Assembly: GCA_030248215.1 (NCBI GenBank)
Contig: JASANG010001450.1
Location: 35,234 to 99,233, forward strand
Source: Enoplolaimus lenunculus
Taxonomy: Eukaryota; Nematoda; Enoplea; Enoplida; Thoracostomopsidae
Direction of reading: 5' to 3'
DNA: 64,000 bases
Shown here: one piece after another, positions 22,801 through 35,411 of the stretch
Position numbering within the stretch: the first letter of the stretch is position 1
Layout: the number at the start of each line of letters is the position of its first letter
Notes under the pieces: model-generated
What the model saw: only the letters and a program-made list of their open reading frames with translations
Told to the model about the DNA's origin: nothing
Database searches by the model: none
Translations under genes and position numbers: made by a program

Positions 22801-25800
22801 ACGTAATGTCAGTTTCATTGACTAACAGATTAAATGTTTTGTTTTACTAAAATAACCATGCTGCAAAATGAATAGGGTTTAATCCTGGTATCATATACGT
22901 TTTGAGCATGTATAAAATAAGGTTTTATTTATTTTAGCGGAATCCAGAGGTCGGCCACATGCTAAACAATCCTGATGTTTTGCGACAGGTAAGCATTAAC
23001 TACAGCCAAGGTGATTTGCATTTTCGGAAGTGATAATGTAATAGTCTGATTTAAGAATATGTAGTTTTGGTTCTTGTTGGTCAGGCGGAAATTTAAAATT
23101 GTCATTTTAATGAGTCGCTTTATTTTTTCACCCATCTTTACAGTTTAGGGGTTTTGATGGGTATCACTATAATAAGTTAACTCAGAATATATTTGACTAT
23201 CGTGATTAAATCTTGTTACTTTTAGACCATGGAGATGGTTCGAAACCCTGCTGTGATGCAGGAGTTTATGAGAAATCATGATCGTGCTGTCAGTAACTTA
23301 GAGGTATATTATTATTTTACAATCTTTTTTACTCGAACGCACGCTTTTAATAATTGCAAAACAACTGGTTGTAACCGGCGTTTGTAAGTTTTCACATTAA
23401 AATTTGATGTGGCGTACTCTAAGTCATAAGAAAATAATTTGAGACTTGCATATTATGAGGTCACCCCACGTAACTTAGTATTTCAGGGTATTCCTGGCGG
23501 TCCCGCTGCTTTACAGCGTCTATATCAAGATATTGAACAACCAATGGTAGATGCAGCTCAGCAGCAAATATCGGGTGGCAATCCGTTTGCAAGTTTGTTG
23601 GACGAAGGTAAGTCAAATAAGTTCCTTTAAGAAAATTCAAGTAATCCAAGTTTCACAAGAATTTAAATTGCGTTACGAGTTCTCTTACAGTCCACTTAAA
23701 TATTAACACAGTTCTTGTCACATCGCATTAAGGTTTCGAGATAAACCTAAACATCTATGAATTTTTGAGCGCACTTGTATACAAAAAGTTATGCACAATA
23801 CCTCTTTATGCGCCGAAGGTATTTCTTCACCGCATCACACTCAGTTATGTTATCCTACAACGCATAACCGAACCCTGCCCAGTTGATTTTTACAGCAACC
23901 TCAGGCCTTATTTATCGGTCGGAGCCCAGGCTGCGGTTTTGTATGTAGTTCTTTTAAACACGTGTCATCACAGTTGCGTTAGGTGTTTAGGTAGTAATAC
24001 ACAAACGAATTCAAATGTTGGCGTGGAAAATCGCGAGCCATTACCGAATCCATGGGCGTCGCCAACTAGTCAACGTACTGGAACACAGTCTTCAGCAGGA
24101 ACTACTGCGACAACTACTACTTCGACTGTGTCCTCTACTCAGAGTGGCGGCACAGGAGGCACTGGTTCCGGTTTTGGAGCGATTCCTGGATTAGGTATGA
24201 GGCATATCAGCGAGAGTGTTTAGAATAAAAACAATCGTTTTCGCAAGTGATATACAGGCCGCAATAACAGCGGCACGCTGATTGCTACTCGAAATTTTTA
24301 GTTTTGCTCGCAAACGTTTTCTTTTGATTTCTACGTTATTGGAAACCAAATTAACATCAAATTATTTTAATAAACTTTAAATTTCAAAAATTTAACTAAT
24401 GTGCGTCAGTTACATTTGGCGAATAGAACCGAACATTTTTATTTGTTTTTGAGGACACTTAATGGCGTGTGTGGAAAGGCAAATACTGTTTCATTTAAGG
24501 CATGAATTTGATGGGTGGTAGTAGCAGCGAGATGCAGAATTGGATGAACCAGCTTGCCGGAAATCCACAATGGCTTGATGGAATGTTGAACAACCCACAC
24601 ATGCAATCGATGATGAATGCGATGGCTGCTAATCCCGAAGGCTGGCAATCGGTAAAATGTTTGTTTAGTAACCTTAGATGTTTATGCTGGAAAAATAATG
24701 CATTCGTAGTTTTCTCTGCGGGACTTATTGCTGAAAAGTATAACATAACTATAGTAAACTATTATTTATGAGCACAGTCACGAGCACAGTTGATTTTGAC
24801 ACATTTGCAATATCTATATTTTTTAAGAAATTATAGCAGATAATAATAAATTAAGTGATCACGTTTGGCTTTTGTCGAAGTGTACATTTCAGCAACCGCC
24901 GGAGCCCGATATTGAAGTGTCTTGCTCCGGTGTTTTTGGCATTTGATCGCACCCTAATATTCGATTTTTGGTCTTGTGACGAATTCTGGATTCACACAAA
25001 TATTTATTATTTCGCATGAAATCTTCGGATGTCTCAGCTTAGACTGCCGCTATTCATCATTAATACAACAGTTCTTGTGGCGATTTTGAAAGTAAAATTA
25101 CTTGTGATGGATGCATCCTTGTAACTATGTTATATGACATTTGTAATGATTAGAGTAATGCAATTGTGTGCATGAGACATTTTATGTGTACTTCGTAGTT
25201 GCAACTTGGCTCAGACTTGCTAGTTTTTTAGTTAATGGAAAATAGTCCGATGATTTCAAACAATCCAGAAATGAGACGAATGATGCCAATGATAATGCAG
25301 CAGGTAATGTTTTTATGGTTTTTCACTATTGTCCGTTTACGTTACAGGACTTTTGTAGTTCAGAGCAGTGACGAACTCACAATTTAACTAATCCCGACAC
25401 CGAACCCAACGCGAATTTCCCAAATTGCTGAAGTCTAACATTGACTTTGATAAATCTCTTCATATACATAAATATTGTATTAAATTAAAACTTGTAGCTG
25501 TCGCCGTTTGACAGGCTGAATTTTTGGAACGCAATGGAAGCATTAAATCTTCAGTGTTCTGCCCAATGTAAAACCGAATCTGAACTTTCGCTGCCACCCT
25601 GATGCAATCCTACGGATTTTTGTTTGAAATGTTTGCTAAACATTATATCTCCTTAATGCTTGCATTTCTTCCCATTTTAGATGCAGAACCCCGCGTGGAG
25701 AAGCGCTATGACTAATCCAACTGTTATGCGAGCATTGCAGCAGATTCAAGACGGCATTTCAACCTTACAACGCGAAGCCCCGGCGTTGTTTTCAAGGTGG

Positions 25801-28178
25801 TGAATAGAGATTTGAAAAATACGTTACAAATTTTAGCAAATTATTTAATTTTTTGAATAATTACCTACTACTTGTTACTGAGATTACTAAGATTCCACTT
25901 TCTATGGTTTCGGTACAAAACCACGCAACTAATTTGTTTGCTCTATTGAGTTATGGTATCGCCCTTCGCTCTAATGTCACTTGCGTTGCATTGTAATAAT
26001 ATTTTCGATTTGTTATCGTATTTCATTTAGAAATTATATAGTTTTCAACATTCTATATTCCGGTGACGGGTTCATGGCAAAAATACGTATACTAATTAAA
26101 ATGGGAGTATTTTATTGAAATTCTATTTGTATTTTTAGCCTTAATATTCCGACTGGTGGCTTTTTTTCTATGAGTCCATCAGTCACAGCAGCCAGTAATA
26201 CAACAACAGCGCCATCTACTACTGCGACAACTGTTGTTACTGCGACTACAGCGGGTGGTGGGAATAATGTTACAAGCACAACTACCGCGCCGCCGCCTAC
26301 TACTACTAGTAGTAGTGTTGGCTCTGGTGGCACAGCTACTCAACAAACACAACAGTTGAACGCAATGGCGCAGCTGATTCAAGCATTGGCTACTAATTCT
26401 TTGGTAAACGGTTGAAATTTGAATTTTGTTATAATTTCCTGAAGCGTGTGCAATGACAATATTTAAGGAATAAAATATGGCTAAGGCAGAGTCATGAAAT
26501 CAATTTATGGTTGAGAAAACAATGTCATTCACCGGCTTGACTTCGGTATTGTAGATTGAACATAAGTCAACCTTTTGCCATAAAGTGTGTCACACGCACA
26601 CCTTTTGTTATTTTGTTCAAAAATATTGCTTTTATGGAAACAGAGACGTTTCGGCTTTTTTCATGTGTTAGGTGGTATTTTAATTTTCAGTTGATCCTAG
26701 GTGTTAGGATAAAGTGTAGGCGGCAGTATTATTAACAAAACTTTTTACTTTTCTTGTGTATGCACTAGTTTTGACGCCAAAAATGTTAAGTGTAAATATG
26801 TAACGTGAATACAGAACAAAAGTGTTTAATGGGTGTAAACGTTGTGCTGAACTTTCTAGTTTATCGGTTTGAGAACAGTCTAATCTGACAATCTTTAAAT
26901 TGTCGTAGACACGTTATAGTTTTCAAATGTTGATATTGATAGTATTTTTTATTTTAGAGAACGTCACAAGCTTCTAACGTTCCGCCTGAGGAACGATTTA
27001 GGCATCAATTGGAACAGCTTGCTGCGATGGGGTTTTTAAACAGAGAAGCAAACATTCAAGGTTCAGTAATATATATGTTGGAAGAAGTGTACATATCCAT
27101 GTAACTCATAGCTATAAACTATACAAAGATAAGCAACTGTACAGACCAGGTATCGACCGAATATTAATATTGCCGGATACTGCAACCGGAACCGAATAGT
27201 AAAGTCTTACATTTCCAGTTACGCATGTAAAAAGCATTTCTATAATATCAGAGATTGCAACCGCAAATATTTAAATCGGATACCGACGTTGTTTTTTGCC
27301 GAATATTAAACCGCATATCCAGTCGATCCCTGCCATAGACCATCAATATCTTCGCGACATTAATAAACACAACCTACTGGAAACATAAAATAGTCCAAAG
27401 CATTAATAACGCATACTGATGGTACGTTTCGTGGCAGTATTGCACGAAAGAATGCCAATTTGGATGCAAATTGCTTCAGTAGGAGTGGGTTACACGTCCT
27501 CCAATGCCCAGCATGACCGGCGACTCAGAATTCAGATCCGCGACTGCTTCGTGTTACGGTGACGACCGCTGCTCTGCACACGCACACAAATTAAGGACTC
27601 ACAACAATTTTTCAATCTTATGCAACAGCTTCAAAATAGTGAGAGGACATCACCAGCCACATAAAGTAACTAAAAATTTTTGGGCTGAGTTTCTTATTTG
27701 CTACGTTCACGCGGTCCCATGCGGACAAAATTTGAACGCATAAGCATTGCGGTATGGTTCATTTTATGAAGCGAAACGCGAACGTTATTTGACGTTGAAT
27801 TGAGTATTTACTTGTTCAGCATTTATTCCTGTCGCATCACTCGTTCCTGTTTTTCGTCGTATCCCTCCTGTTAAATCATGGCATTCGAAAGCTCATTTTT
27901 ATTGTCTGATAAGTCTGGCATGTCGTGTAGACTACGTGCATATTATTCTTTTGCGTTTGAATTAGTGTGCAAAGCTTGTCATATTACTCCTTTGATCAGG
28001 CAGATGTTTTACTGTATTGCTGCCGTGCATTTCCAAACGCAGCAGCTGAGTTTCTGTAATGTCGCGCTCTGTTACGCATTATATACTCATTGCTATAGTA
28101 ATTATATAACTTTCAGCCCTTTTGGCAACAATGGGAGATGTCAATGCTGCGATTGAACGGCTATTGAATCAACCTTGA
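16845..28178 (+). CDS. UBQLN: ubiquilin (UBL-STI1-UBA proteasome shuttle factor)
   Basis: Cytosolic shuttle that binds ubiquitinated or hydrophobic clients through UBA and STI1 domains and the proteasome through its UBL. Sixteen coding exons, all in phase: 16845-16940, 19444-19549, 20975-21027, 21439-21486, 21709-21846, 22460-22585, 22938-22988, 23226-23303, 23487-23607, 23991-24194, 24500-24651, 25232-25303, 25681-25796, 26139-26403, 26958-27060, 28117-28178; 596 residues, close to human UBQLN1 (589). UBL at about 8-80 (LCLIFSGKILKDHETL, GFTVHLVI). Asn-Pro-Met-rich STI1 repeats at about 148-270 (NNPELLRSIIMSNPQMQ, IPGGPAALQRLYQDIEQP) and 345-430. Signature NREPLPNPWA at 286-295. Thr/Ser-rich linkers at about 300-325 and 470-515. 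UBA at about 548-594 (LAAMGF, NAAIERLLNQP). Paralogue number cannot be told. Introns 1, 2 and 5 hold transposons. Confidence 0.95.
17012..18077 (+). mobile_element. satellite-bearing element, copy A (ubiquilin intron 1)
   Basis: Starts near TAGTACTTGGGGGTCGAAAG with a GTCC/GTCT minisatellite and GAACCGCTGAACCGATTTTG. It continues with about five tandem units of 150-175 bp (AATTAGGACTTTTTACAATA ... AAACCGATAATTGAGCAGTT) and ends CAATAAATGTAGTCCCACTA followed by CGACTGG. No protein. Probably a non-autonomous DNA transposon; the superfamily is unknown. Confidence 0.6.
18085..18473 (+). mobile_element. satellite-bearing element, copy B, 3'-truncated
   Basis: Same left portion (GTTGGGGGTCGAAAGGTGGA and the GTCC minisatellite) and about one and a half internal units. 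It stops where the inverted copy C begins. Confidence 0.6.
18474..19208 (-). mobile_element. satellite-bearing element, copy C, inverted
   Basis: Begins on the plus strand with CCAGTCGTAGTGGGACTACA, the reverse complement of the right end of copy A, and continues as the reverse complement of about 17.4-18.08 kb. Lacks the GTCC end. Confidence 0.65.
19209..19376 (+). mobile_element. satellite-bearing element, copy D, right end only
   Basis: One internal unit and the terminus CAATAAATGTAGTCCCACTA followed by CGACTGG, back in plus orientation. It abuts copy C and ends about 67 bp before ubiquilin exon 2. Confidence 0.55.
19695..20957 (+). mobile_element. satellite-bearing element, copy E, apparently full length
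   Basis: The left end GTTTATTGAGCGAAGCG is inverted relative to the right end GAGCTTCGCTCAATAAATGT, so the element has short terminal inverted repeats. GTCC stretch at 19,780 and about six internal units of 155-175 bp. The right end is 17 bp before ubiquilin exon 3 (20975), so the exon's polypyrimidine tract is all that remains of host intron there. Confidence 0.6.
21860..22267. mobile_element. hAT-like MITE, perfect 8-bp duplication
   Basis: Starts CAGGGTGCAATCTGAATTCC and ends with ...GCGTCCTG. The flanks carry a perfect 8-bp duplication TTGAAACA (21852-21859 and 22268-22275). ATTCCGATTCCG-type repeats inside both ends. Lies in ubiquilin intron 5, 13 bp after exon 5. Best evidence in the window for hAT-type insertion. 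Confidence 0.8.
22594..22643 (+). repeat. (TTG)n microsatellite
   Basis: TTG/CTG triplets starting 8 bp after the end of ubiquilin exon 6. Would read as GUU-rich RNA in the intron. Confidence 0.8.
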
Positions 28179-29596
28179 AAATAACTGAGTATTAATGAAT
28201 AGTTTATTTGCTGATTTAAACAAATGCGTATCCCACTTTTTTGAGCTATTCAGATTCCAGATTATACATTCGGTAATAGTGTGTAACATTGTAGCAACTG
28301 ATTATAAACCGAGTTTAAAACAAACATCGCGCACCAGTATTTGTTATTATAAATAATGGACACTTGATAACGCTAAATTCCTGGCACTCGCATTTTGAGA
28401 AAATTTTCGGGTTTCGATTTCTAATGGCTAAACAAAAAACAAAACTTGCTATGGTTATACTGGTTATTACTGCCGAGAGTACATTTTACAAATAATATGG
28501 GCATATGACTGATTACTACATAATGGAAGTTCCTCGAGTTTAATTTGATTTGAAAATTACATATTATCTAGGTTGTTAAGCAGCGTTTTACTTACTTTGA
28601 CAGCAGTAAACGTATATTGCAGTAAAGCTTATGGTAATTTATGGTGATATTTTTGATTTTGCTTGATAATAATAAGTTTGTGTCGCTGTTATTCAATGTA
28701 TTGGTTTTGTGAATTGCATGGGTCCCGGCTGTAGACTGTATTCAATAATATTGTACTGCAATTGGCTGCCACAACTTTTCCGTTTGTTACACTTGAACTG
28801 ATTTTATGGTGTGTGGCATGGAAAGTACATTATGCGAATGGCATTGATTTGCAGAAACAAAATATTGTTATATACGTCCTGTTGAATACTTTATTCTTAA
28901 TTTCGTTATTAATAAATTAAAATAGGAGGTGTAAAAGCTAGTGCCAACAGTGCATATTTATTACCGCAGTGCATATCAGGCCAATTTCGGCTATTTGGTT
29001 CGTTATATTCTCTGGTCTTGGTAAGCTGTCCTGTTAATGAATTTAACATTTATACGCTCATTTTTTGACGAAAACAATGATCGGGTTTCATCTTATTCGA
29101 AATGATGGGATGGTGACTGTCTTATAGAAGTTGTATTTGTTGATCGCTGTGTTATAATACTGAAATATAGTTCGCTTTGGATTTCTATATTCGGTAGGTT
29201 AATCATTGTAGGAGGTGAAGTATATAAAATCAACACATATGAAAGTTAACAAGTTGTCAACTACATAATCAAAATTTTAAACGCGCTACAATTTCGAGCA
29301 CAACTTCTATGTGAATACGTAGCGATAATTAAAGCAGATGACAAACAGGGGTGTAGACACTAACCAGAATTTCATTTGGAAGGGGATAATTGTCTAACAG
29401 TTTTTTTGAGCGAGCGAGAAAATATTGTACTCTCTGCAGGTTTTCTGAAGTTTGTAAAAGTGTTCCTTCCAGTCTCAGAAATATCGGAAATTTGTACCCC
29501 CGTGTATATATGCCCCTGATGACATCATTACTTTAAACATGGACTTTTAAGGTTTTAAGGTCGTTGCAGATTACAGTATTGGTTGATAATAAATAC
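28179..29596. other. 3' flank of ubiquilin, no gene seen
   Basis: No AATAAA close to the ubiquilin stop; the first clear one is at about 28,911. No other feature seen. Confidence 0.4.
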
Positions 29597-29686
29597 GGCC
29601 CATGTTAATTATAAACACTGAGGGACTTAAATAATTGGAACCGTATAATAGGTTTAGTGGTCAGTGCCCTATAATTAACATGGGCC
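29597..29686. repeat. 90-bp foldback element
   Basis: GGCCCATGTTAATTATA at the left is the reverse complement of TATAATTAACATGGGCC at the right; only about 56 bp lie between. Related by its ends to 2181-2516. Confidence 0.65.
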
Positions 29687-29814
29687 ATAACAGATATTTA
29701 TATATTGATGGCTGTTGAAGTAAACATTAATTTTTGGTTCTGAGTTGTCCTTAGTTTCTGAGTCTGAGCGGTGTAAAATGATTACTTTTTGATGGTACCG
29801 TCATAGCTAAATAT

Positions 29815-30357
29815 CAGGGTGTAAATGATCAAAATAATGGAAACGGAAAACGGATATTGAAGTATAAATGTTTCAGAGATATTGTATTTTTCGGCTGACA
29901 TAACTGAGGCAAGAAAGTATACACTGTGGTTTCTAAAATTTTAAAGCATATCTGTGATGAAAAATTGCGAGCTATATTCGTGATTTATTACCAATTTTGA
30001 GCGTAAACTGGTACCAATTTTTACGGGAAAAATATACCCGGTTACGTCCTGAACGCCAGTGTGCAACCAGAGGTGAAAAATACCGGGGTCGTGAGGCGAA
30101 ATTAGGTAACAATGATGAGAATCTAGTTAATTTTAGCCAATATCTGCAGTATGTTAAGTTGTTTGGTTTTACGCGAAATTTCGGAAAGTTTTACTGAAAA
30201 TTGTGACGAAAGTAAAACGAAACGCACTAAACAGATAAATTTTGCAAAATTATGCACAATTTTACTACCGCAATTGTCGGAACTTCCGGGAAAATTCTAC
30301 CGAACCCGGAGGCCGCTTTTCTGCTGGAGCCGAAGGCAGACCTCGGGTTGTACCCTG
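29815..30357. mobile_element. hAT-like element, CAGGGTG family
   Basis: Starts CAGGGTGTAAATGATC and ends CTCGGGTTGTACCCTG. The first half matches 39004-39308 (TCTAAAATTTTA, GAAAAATTGC); the second half matches 7756-8067. The target duplication is poor, so this may be two insertions fused. Confidence 0.5.
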
Positions 30358-30379
30358 CTGAACGCATTTGACGTTAGAT

Positions 30380-31010
30380 AGTGATGGGCATCGGATGTCT
30401 TTTCATATCCGGCAATTCTTGTCGGATATATACCTTGATACCCGAAAGTAAATTTTCTATTTCGAGTATCACTCGATTTTGCGCTTTTTTGGTTTTCCAA
30501 ATCTCAGTTTTCGTTTCTCAAGCACTTAACTTGTTCTAAGGAAAGTACGCTGACCCACAAGCTGATTGCTATGAGCGTAAAACATACGGTTCTATAAATA
30601 GTTATGTTTTATGCAACTGCTTCAATACTGCTGGGTACTTGCGTTGGCCATCAGAGATTGAGTTGATTTGGTTTGTCTGTGTCTGATTCAAACCACTGCA
30701 ACAGAGATTCCATCGAATGTCACCCTTCCCTCAAACTATATATACATGAGTACGTTCCAAGAAGAAAGAAACACATTAAAATATATTACGCTAAATCATG
30801 CAAACATCAGTCCATGTTTTACTTTTCATGGTGCCCTGCTTTTACCGGCGGAACCATATATTTCTGACGTTAGGCAGGATCGTAAATGTTTTGAAATGCA
30901 TTGTTTCACCAAAAAATTTTCTCAGGGGGCAAAATTGTATGTAGGGGCGTTACCATTTTATTATAAAAAATTCTGGGGTGCGTACGCCTGCCCACCAACC
31001 TTTGGATCCG
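30380..31010. repeat. dispersed repeat fragments
   Basis: 30380-30570 matches 2718-2890. 30895-31010 holds CACCAAAAAATTTTCTCAGG units like those at 3158-3345. No coding sequence recognised. Confidence 0.45.
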
Positions 31011-31609
31011 CTATTGCCTGCCTTCTCACTAGACCGAAATAGACAAGGCTCAAATTTTATATTAATTTTTTTGTTTGGGCTAAGGCTAAGCTTTGTTATA
31101 GGCTTGTGTTTATTACACTGAGGAGGCTTATTCTTTAGAATACGTTTTGGTTGTTACATTGTTAAAGTTAGATTAATCCAAATCTTCGGGACCCGCTATA
31201 GTCTTAATATATCGTAACATATGACGATTTGGCTCCTCACAACCTCCCCTGATAATTTCGATTAAATTTCAATTTTTAAGACTTCAATAGTTAAGAAATC
31301 TATATTTTTCATGTATATTATTGTATAAATGCGGCGCGCTGAGATGAATTGCGTCATTTTTTGCGTTTGATGACTGGTATTCATTTCACTACACAAATGT
31401 AGGAGGAAACTTTTTCAGCAACAACCAAACTTTTCGAATCAGTTCTGTGCTTTTTCTTTTTCAGGGGGAGGCTGCGGCTTCCTTTAACCTTCCGCATTTT
31501 AATAGAACATTAAGCAGGATAGGATTGTCGCCCGCAACCCCACACTAATCTGTTCATTATTCAGGCGGCTAGAATTGTCCGGGTTTTTCGTAATAATTGA
31601 ATGCGGTTT

Positions 31610-31782
31610 GTTACTTTAGTCCTTGAGTCATTTGTGCTCTACAATTAAGGATAATTGGCATTTATGGGTTCTAATTAGGGTTTAGGGACTCTATCCACTT
31701 ACGGACTCTTATTCGCGATACGGAGGCCTATTGAGGACTCAAAATGGGACCTCCGCTGTTTTTTATTCCGGTCACTACAGTA
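31610..31782. mobile_element. TA-type MITE, right part
   Basis: Family blocks ATAATTGGCATTTATGG and TAGGGTTTAGGGACTCTAT lead to the right end TATTCCGGTCACTACAGTA. The left end was not identified. Confidence 0.5.
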
Positions 31783-32130
31783 GGTACGAAACATTTCACT
31801 TACGAAATTGCCGGACCCTCCGAAAAATTTTCTGCTCGGATCGGAATTCGATTTTCTGCCGGATAACTTGGACCGTCATTTGCTTGTATCCCGGTATTTG
31901 TCCGTTTAAATGCAGGGTGATTTCAACGGTTTGAATTGCGCTGGGACAATGTCTAAAAGAAATACATTGATTTCTGGTGTCTTAATCACTCTGTTTCTGA
32001 AATTTTTTCTCAGTGTAGTTAATTTATGTAATGATTTTAACTGCACTGTGAATGAATCAACAGAATATCTCATTAACAAATAGTACTGCTTCAGTGATAA
32101 TTTCATATCGTCATTGTGTACGACTTCGCC

Positions 32131-35100
32131 ATGTCGAATGAATCTAGTAATACGCTTGAAGATTTGCTTGGCATTTCTTCACAGCAAAAACCAACAGTGC
32201 CGTCCAAAGTTCTGACTGCAACCGAATTAAATGCCAATGATTTAAGTGTTGATGTTGCTACAACGTCATCCAGCATGCCAGCAATTTCTATTGATAGCTT
32301 TTCAAGCGACCTCGACGTGCTTAACATGTCGAAAGATGATTTTGATGAGTTGGATGATGCACTGATAACTCCGGAAACTGGTGCTGATGTAGATGTTCCT
32401 CCTTGCAAACGGGCGAAACTTAATTTGCCGGAGGTATTAAAAATTGGTCACGGCTTCATTAAAATATTTGTTTAATGTTTATGCTAAGACGCGGATTACA
32501 GTCGATGGTGGCAGGTATGAGTAAATAGGTGCAGGTGTAACCCGCTGGGCTCTAAGTAATTTTTGTATATATCGAAAACGTCGTTTTCATACCCTAAACC
32601 AATATTGTAACGTCGCCAACTCACGCTACACAGCGGGATGTGGTTTGGAAACTAAAGCTATGCAATCTGTCAGAGCACACTTAGACGTTAGATTTAAATT
32701 TATGTGCATAATTTTTGTGTTGTGTTTGATTTAGACTGTTTACGAACAACCGTGCAGCAGCTCAACATTGTCCGTTGAAGAGTCCACTGTAGCGAGTGCT
32801 GTTGTGTCAACAGATGGTCACGAAGTACCTTGTCCGAATATTGACGTTGATGCAAACCCCGAATCTTTGGAGCAAATGAAAATGCAGTAAGTTGATGATT
32901 ATTTAGTTGATAAAGGTGGATGTTAGGAAAATTCAAAAATCGGTGTTCAAAGATATATTCTTATACGCAATATATATTAGTACTATGTCATTGACGATTG
33001 TCGTGCAGTATTAATTTCTTATCACTGTATTATAAATTATCATATGTAAAAATAAAGCATAATATAAGTGATAAATAAACAAACATAACATAAGTGGTAT
33101 GCGAGATAGGGATGGGCCACAGTTGGTCATTTTAATACAATAGACTCTTCGTGAAGACATATGGTGAGATTAATACCATTAAGTTTTGTCTTAAGTACAG
33201 GTAAAAGGCGCGCAAACGACAGTCTCGAGAGATTTTCACGGATTTTTAAGTGGCTCTTATAGAGAAAAAATATTTACAGTTAATATCTCATCTGGATCTC
33301 TGAACGATTGATTTCGAAAAATTGTTTCTTGTGCCTAACCTATTGGAGCAGTCAAACTTAAGCGCGTTCGTAGTTCTAATCATTCTAAACTTAACCCATT
33401 TACTCAGTATTTTTGATAATCCAACTGTCCGCTGTTCAAATTGTTGACTATAATACTTCCTAGTGTTTGAGCTAATTTTGTTCTTTTTTTAATTCCGCAA
33501 TAAACAGCCACCAGCGCTATTATTGTTTATTTTTTAATCAAACTTGTTTCAGTTTACTTGTATCGAATTTATCTCGTGAGCAGCTTGATCGTTATGAACT
33601 GTACCGTCGGTCTACATTGCCAAAATCCGTAATACGAAAGGTGAGTGATTGTTAGTAACATTCGCTAATAATAAATTGTTAAGTTTCAAAACCTATCATT
33701 AACATTTTTGAGCATGGACCATCGATTTAATGTAATACAATAGTTGAAGCTCTTTGTGTACATAAATTTTATCATTTTTGTTCAACTGTCGCAGAACAAA
33801 AGGAGTAATTTTAGAGCGTGGAACGCTTTCCATCATTAAACACGTACTCACGTACTTCATGTACGTATTGTAACGCATTTTGTGTTTTTGTTTTCTTCTA
33901 CAGGATACCGATAATCGTTCTATTGAATTTCCCTTTGCGCTAAATAATGAACCATTTCGATATATTCTTTGTACTGTCTAACTCGAATTAGAGGGGTCCC
34001 GATTCTATGGATAGGCAAAATAAGTATGAGGCCGCTCTTATTCGGATCACTATAGTAACGTATGTTGTATTACTGCAGACAATGTTTTAAGATTATGATG
34101 CAAGCAAGTGGTGTGTCTGTGAACCAGAATGTGGTTATTGCGATGGCGGGAATTTGCAAAGTTTTCTTGGGTGAATTAATCGAAGAAGGTCAGTAGTTAG
34201 AAATTTGTTATTTAACCTAGGTTTGAAAGCGATATTCTACAGGAATGCCGATTTCGGTTGAAATTGCAGTAAGATTTTCGTTCAGAGCACTATTTCGGCT
34301 TATTTTGAACCCAAGTATACATATGTCCGGTTTTGTTCTGAATTAAAACGCAATAATATACACTTTATTCATAACTGGGAACCGCCAATGTATGTAAATT
34401 TTTTTAGGAATTCTGTTTTTATTTTACGCTTGAAAAAGCAGAAAACATGCAATTGTTTTGACAAAACGCTTTGTTACATATAATTTGTTTATTGTTTATT
34501 GAGGGGTCCGAATATATGTATTTGAAGGGAATTGGTGAATAGGCGAAATTTTTCACAATTTTTTATAAGTATACTTTAAAGACGGACGGTGCCGTTCGTC
34601 ATCAAAAGTATAGCGCTACTTTTATGGTATGCATTGTAGCATTGTTAATTAATGGGCCAAAAGTACCTATTATTTACAAAAGTTATTATGCTTGCTGCTC
34701 TTGCAGAAGCTTTAACTTAGGCTGCTTTGCTGAATCTATGACATTTCGTCGCCTGACATATCGTCGACCCCGACAAGTCGCCCACACAATTCCTCCTGCC
34801 CGACAACTTGTCGCTCGACATCTAGAGATCCTGACAACTCTGTTGCACCGGTATCTTGCCGAACCCGACTACTTGTAGTATATATCTCGTCTACTCCGAC
34901 ATCTTGTCGACCCGGTGTACCTGTTCATTACGATAGCTGATACACTATTTGACAGCAAAAATGCATTGTGTGGTACAAACAACTTGTGAGCAAGGAAGGA
35001 ACGTAATTTATAATCTACATTTGCAACAATAAAATTGAAAAGGATCGTGCAAACATATCGGAACTTAATAGTGGACGGCAAGTTGTCGGGTCAAGAGTGG

Positions 35101-35410
35101 TCGTACCTACCGGCAGCCGACAAGTTGTAAGGATCGACGAGTGGTCAGATCTACTGCCACACGACAAGCTGATGGGTCGACGAGTTGTGGGGGACTACGA
35201 AACGTCGAACTACGAGTTGTTGGGCGACTAATTGTCGGGATACAGTTTTTATTTATAGCCTTAGACATTCGTGATAAAGCAGGCGAGTCAAACGATGCTC
35301 TTAAGCCCGAGCATATACGCGAAGCTGTTCGACGCTTGCACCATCGTGGACAACTGTTTCCAGTATCAGGAGCTGCAAGCAAACGAAGCCGTTACCATAG
35401 AAACAAATAA
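32131..35410 (+). CDS. TAF11: TFIID subunit TAF11, histone-fold protein
   Basis: Nuclear subunit of general transcription factor TFIID; in the family its histone fold pairs with TAF13. Five coding exons: 32131-32433, 32735-32886, 33553-33640, 34092-34188 and 35259-35410, all in phase; 263 residues against 211 in human. The first ~150 residues are acidic and Ser/Thr-rich (NTLEDLLGISSQQKP, SKDDFDELDDALI). The histone fold covers about 153-240: SNLSREQLDRYELYRRS, GVSVNQNVVIAMAGICKVF, GELIEEALDI, KPEHIREAVRRLHHRGQ. Exon 4 must start at 34092 to keep alignment with human and the frame; an AG 13 nt upstream would hit a stop at once. Intron 3 ends in a MITE remnant and intron 4 holds a foldback repeat. 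AATAAA overlaps the stop codon. Confidence 0.93.
33981..34057. mobile_element. TA-type MITE remnant beside TAF11 exon 4
   Basis: GCCGCTCTTATTCGGATCAC then TATAGTA is the right terminus of the CTGTAGTGACC family. It ends 20 bp before the decoy AG and 34 bp before exon 4. Confidence 0.55.
34735..35245. repeat. foldback repeat in TAF11 intron 4
   Basis: The left arm (about 34735-34920) is built of GACAACTTGTCGNNCGAC-like units; the right arm (about 35070-35245) carries the complement (GCAAGTTGTCGGGTC, CCGACAAGTTGT, GGTCGACGAGTTGTGGG). A spacer of about 150 bp lies between. Non-coding. Confidence 0.55.
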
Positions 35411-35411
35411 A
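35406..35411 (+). terminator. poly(A) signal overlapping TAF11 stop
   Basis: AATAAA at 35406-35411 contains the stop TAA at 35408-35410. Confidence 0.45.
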
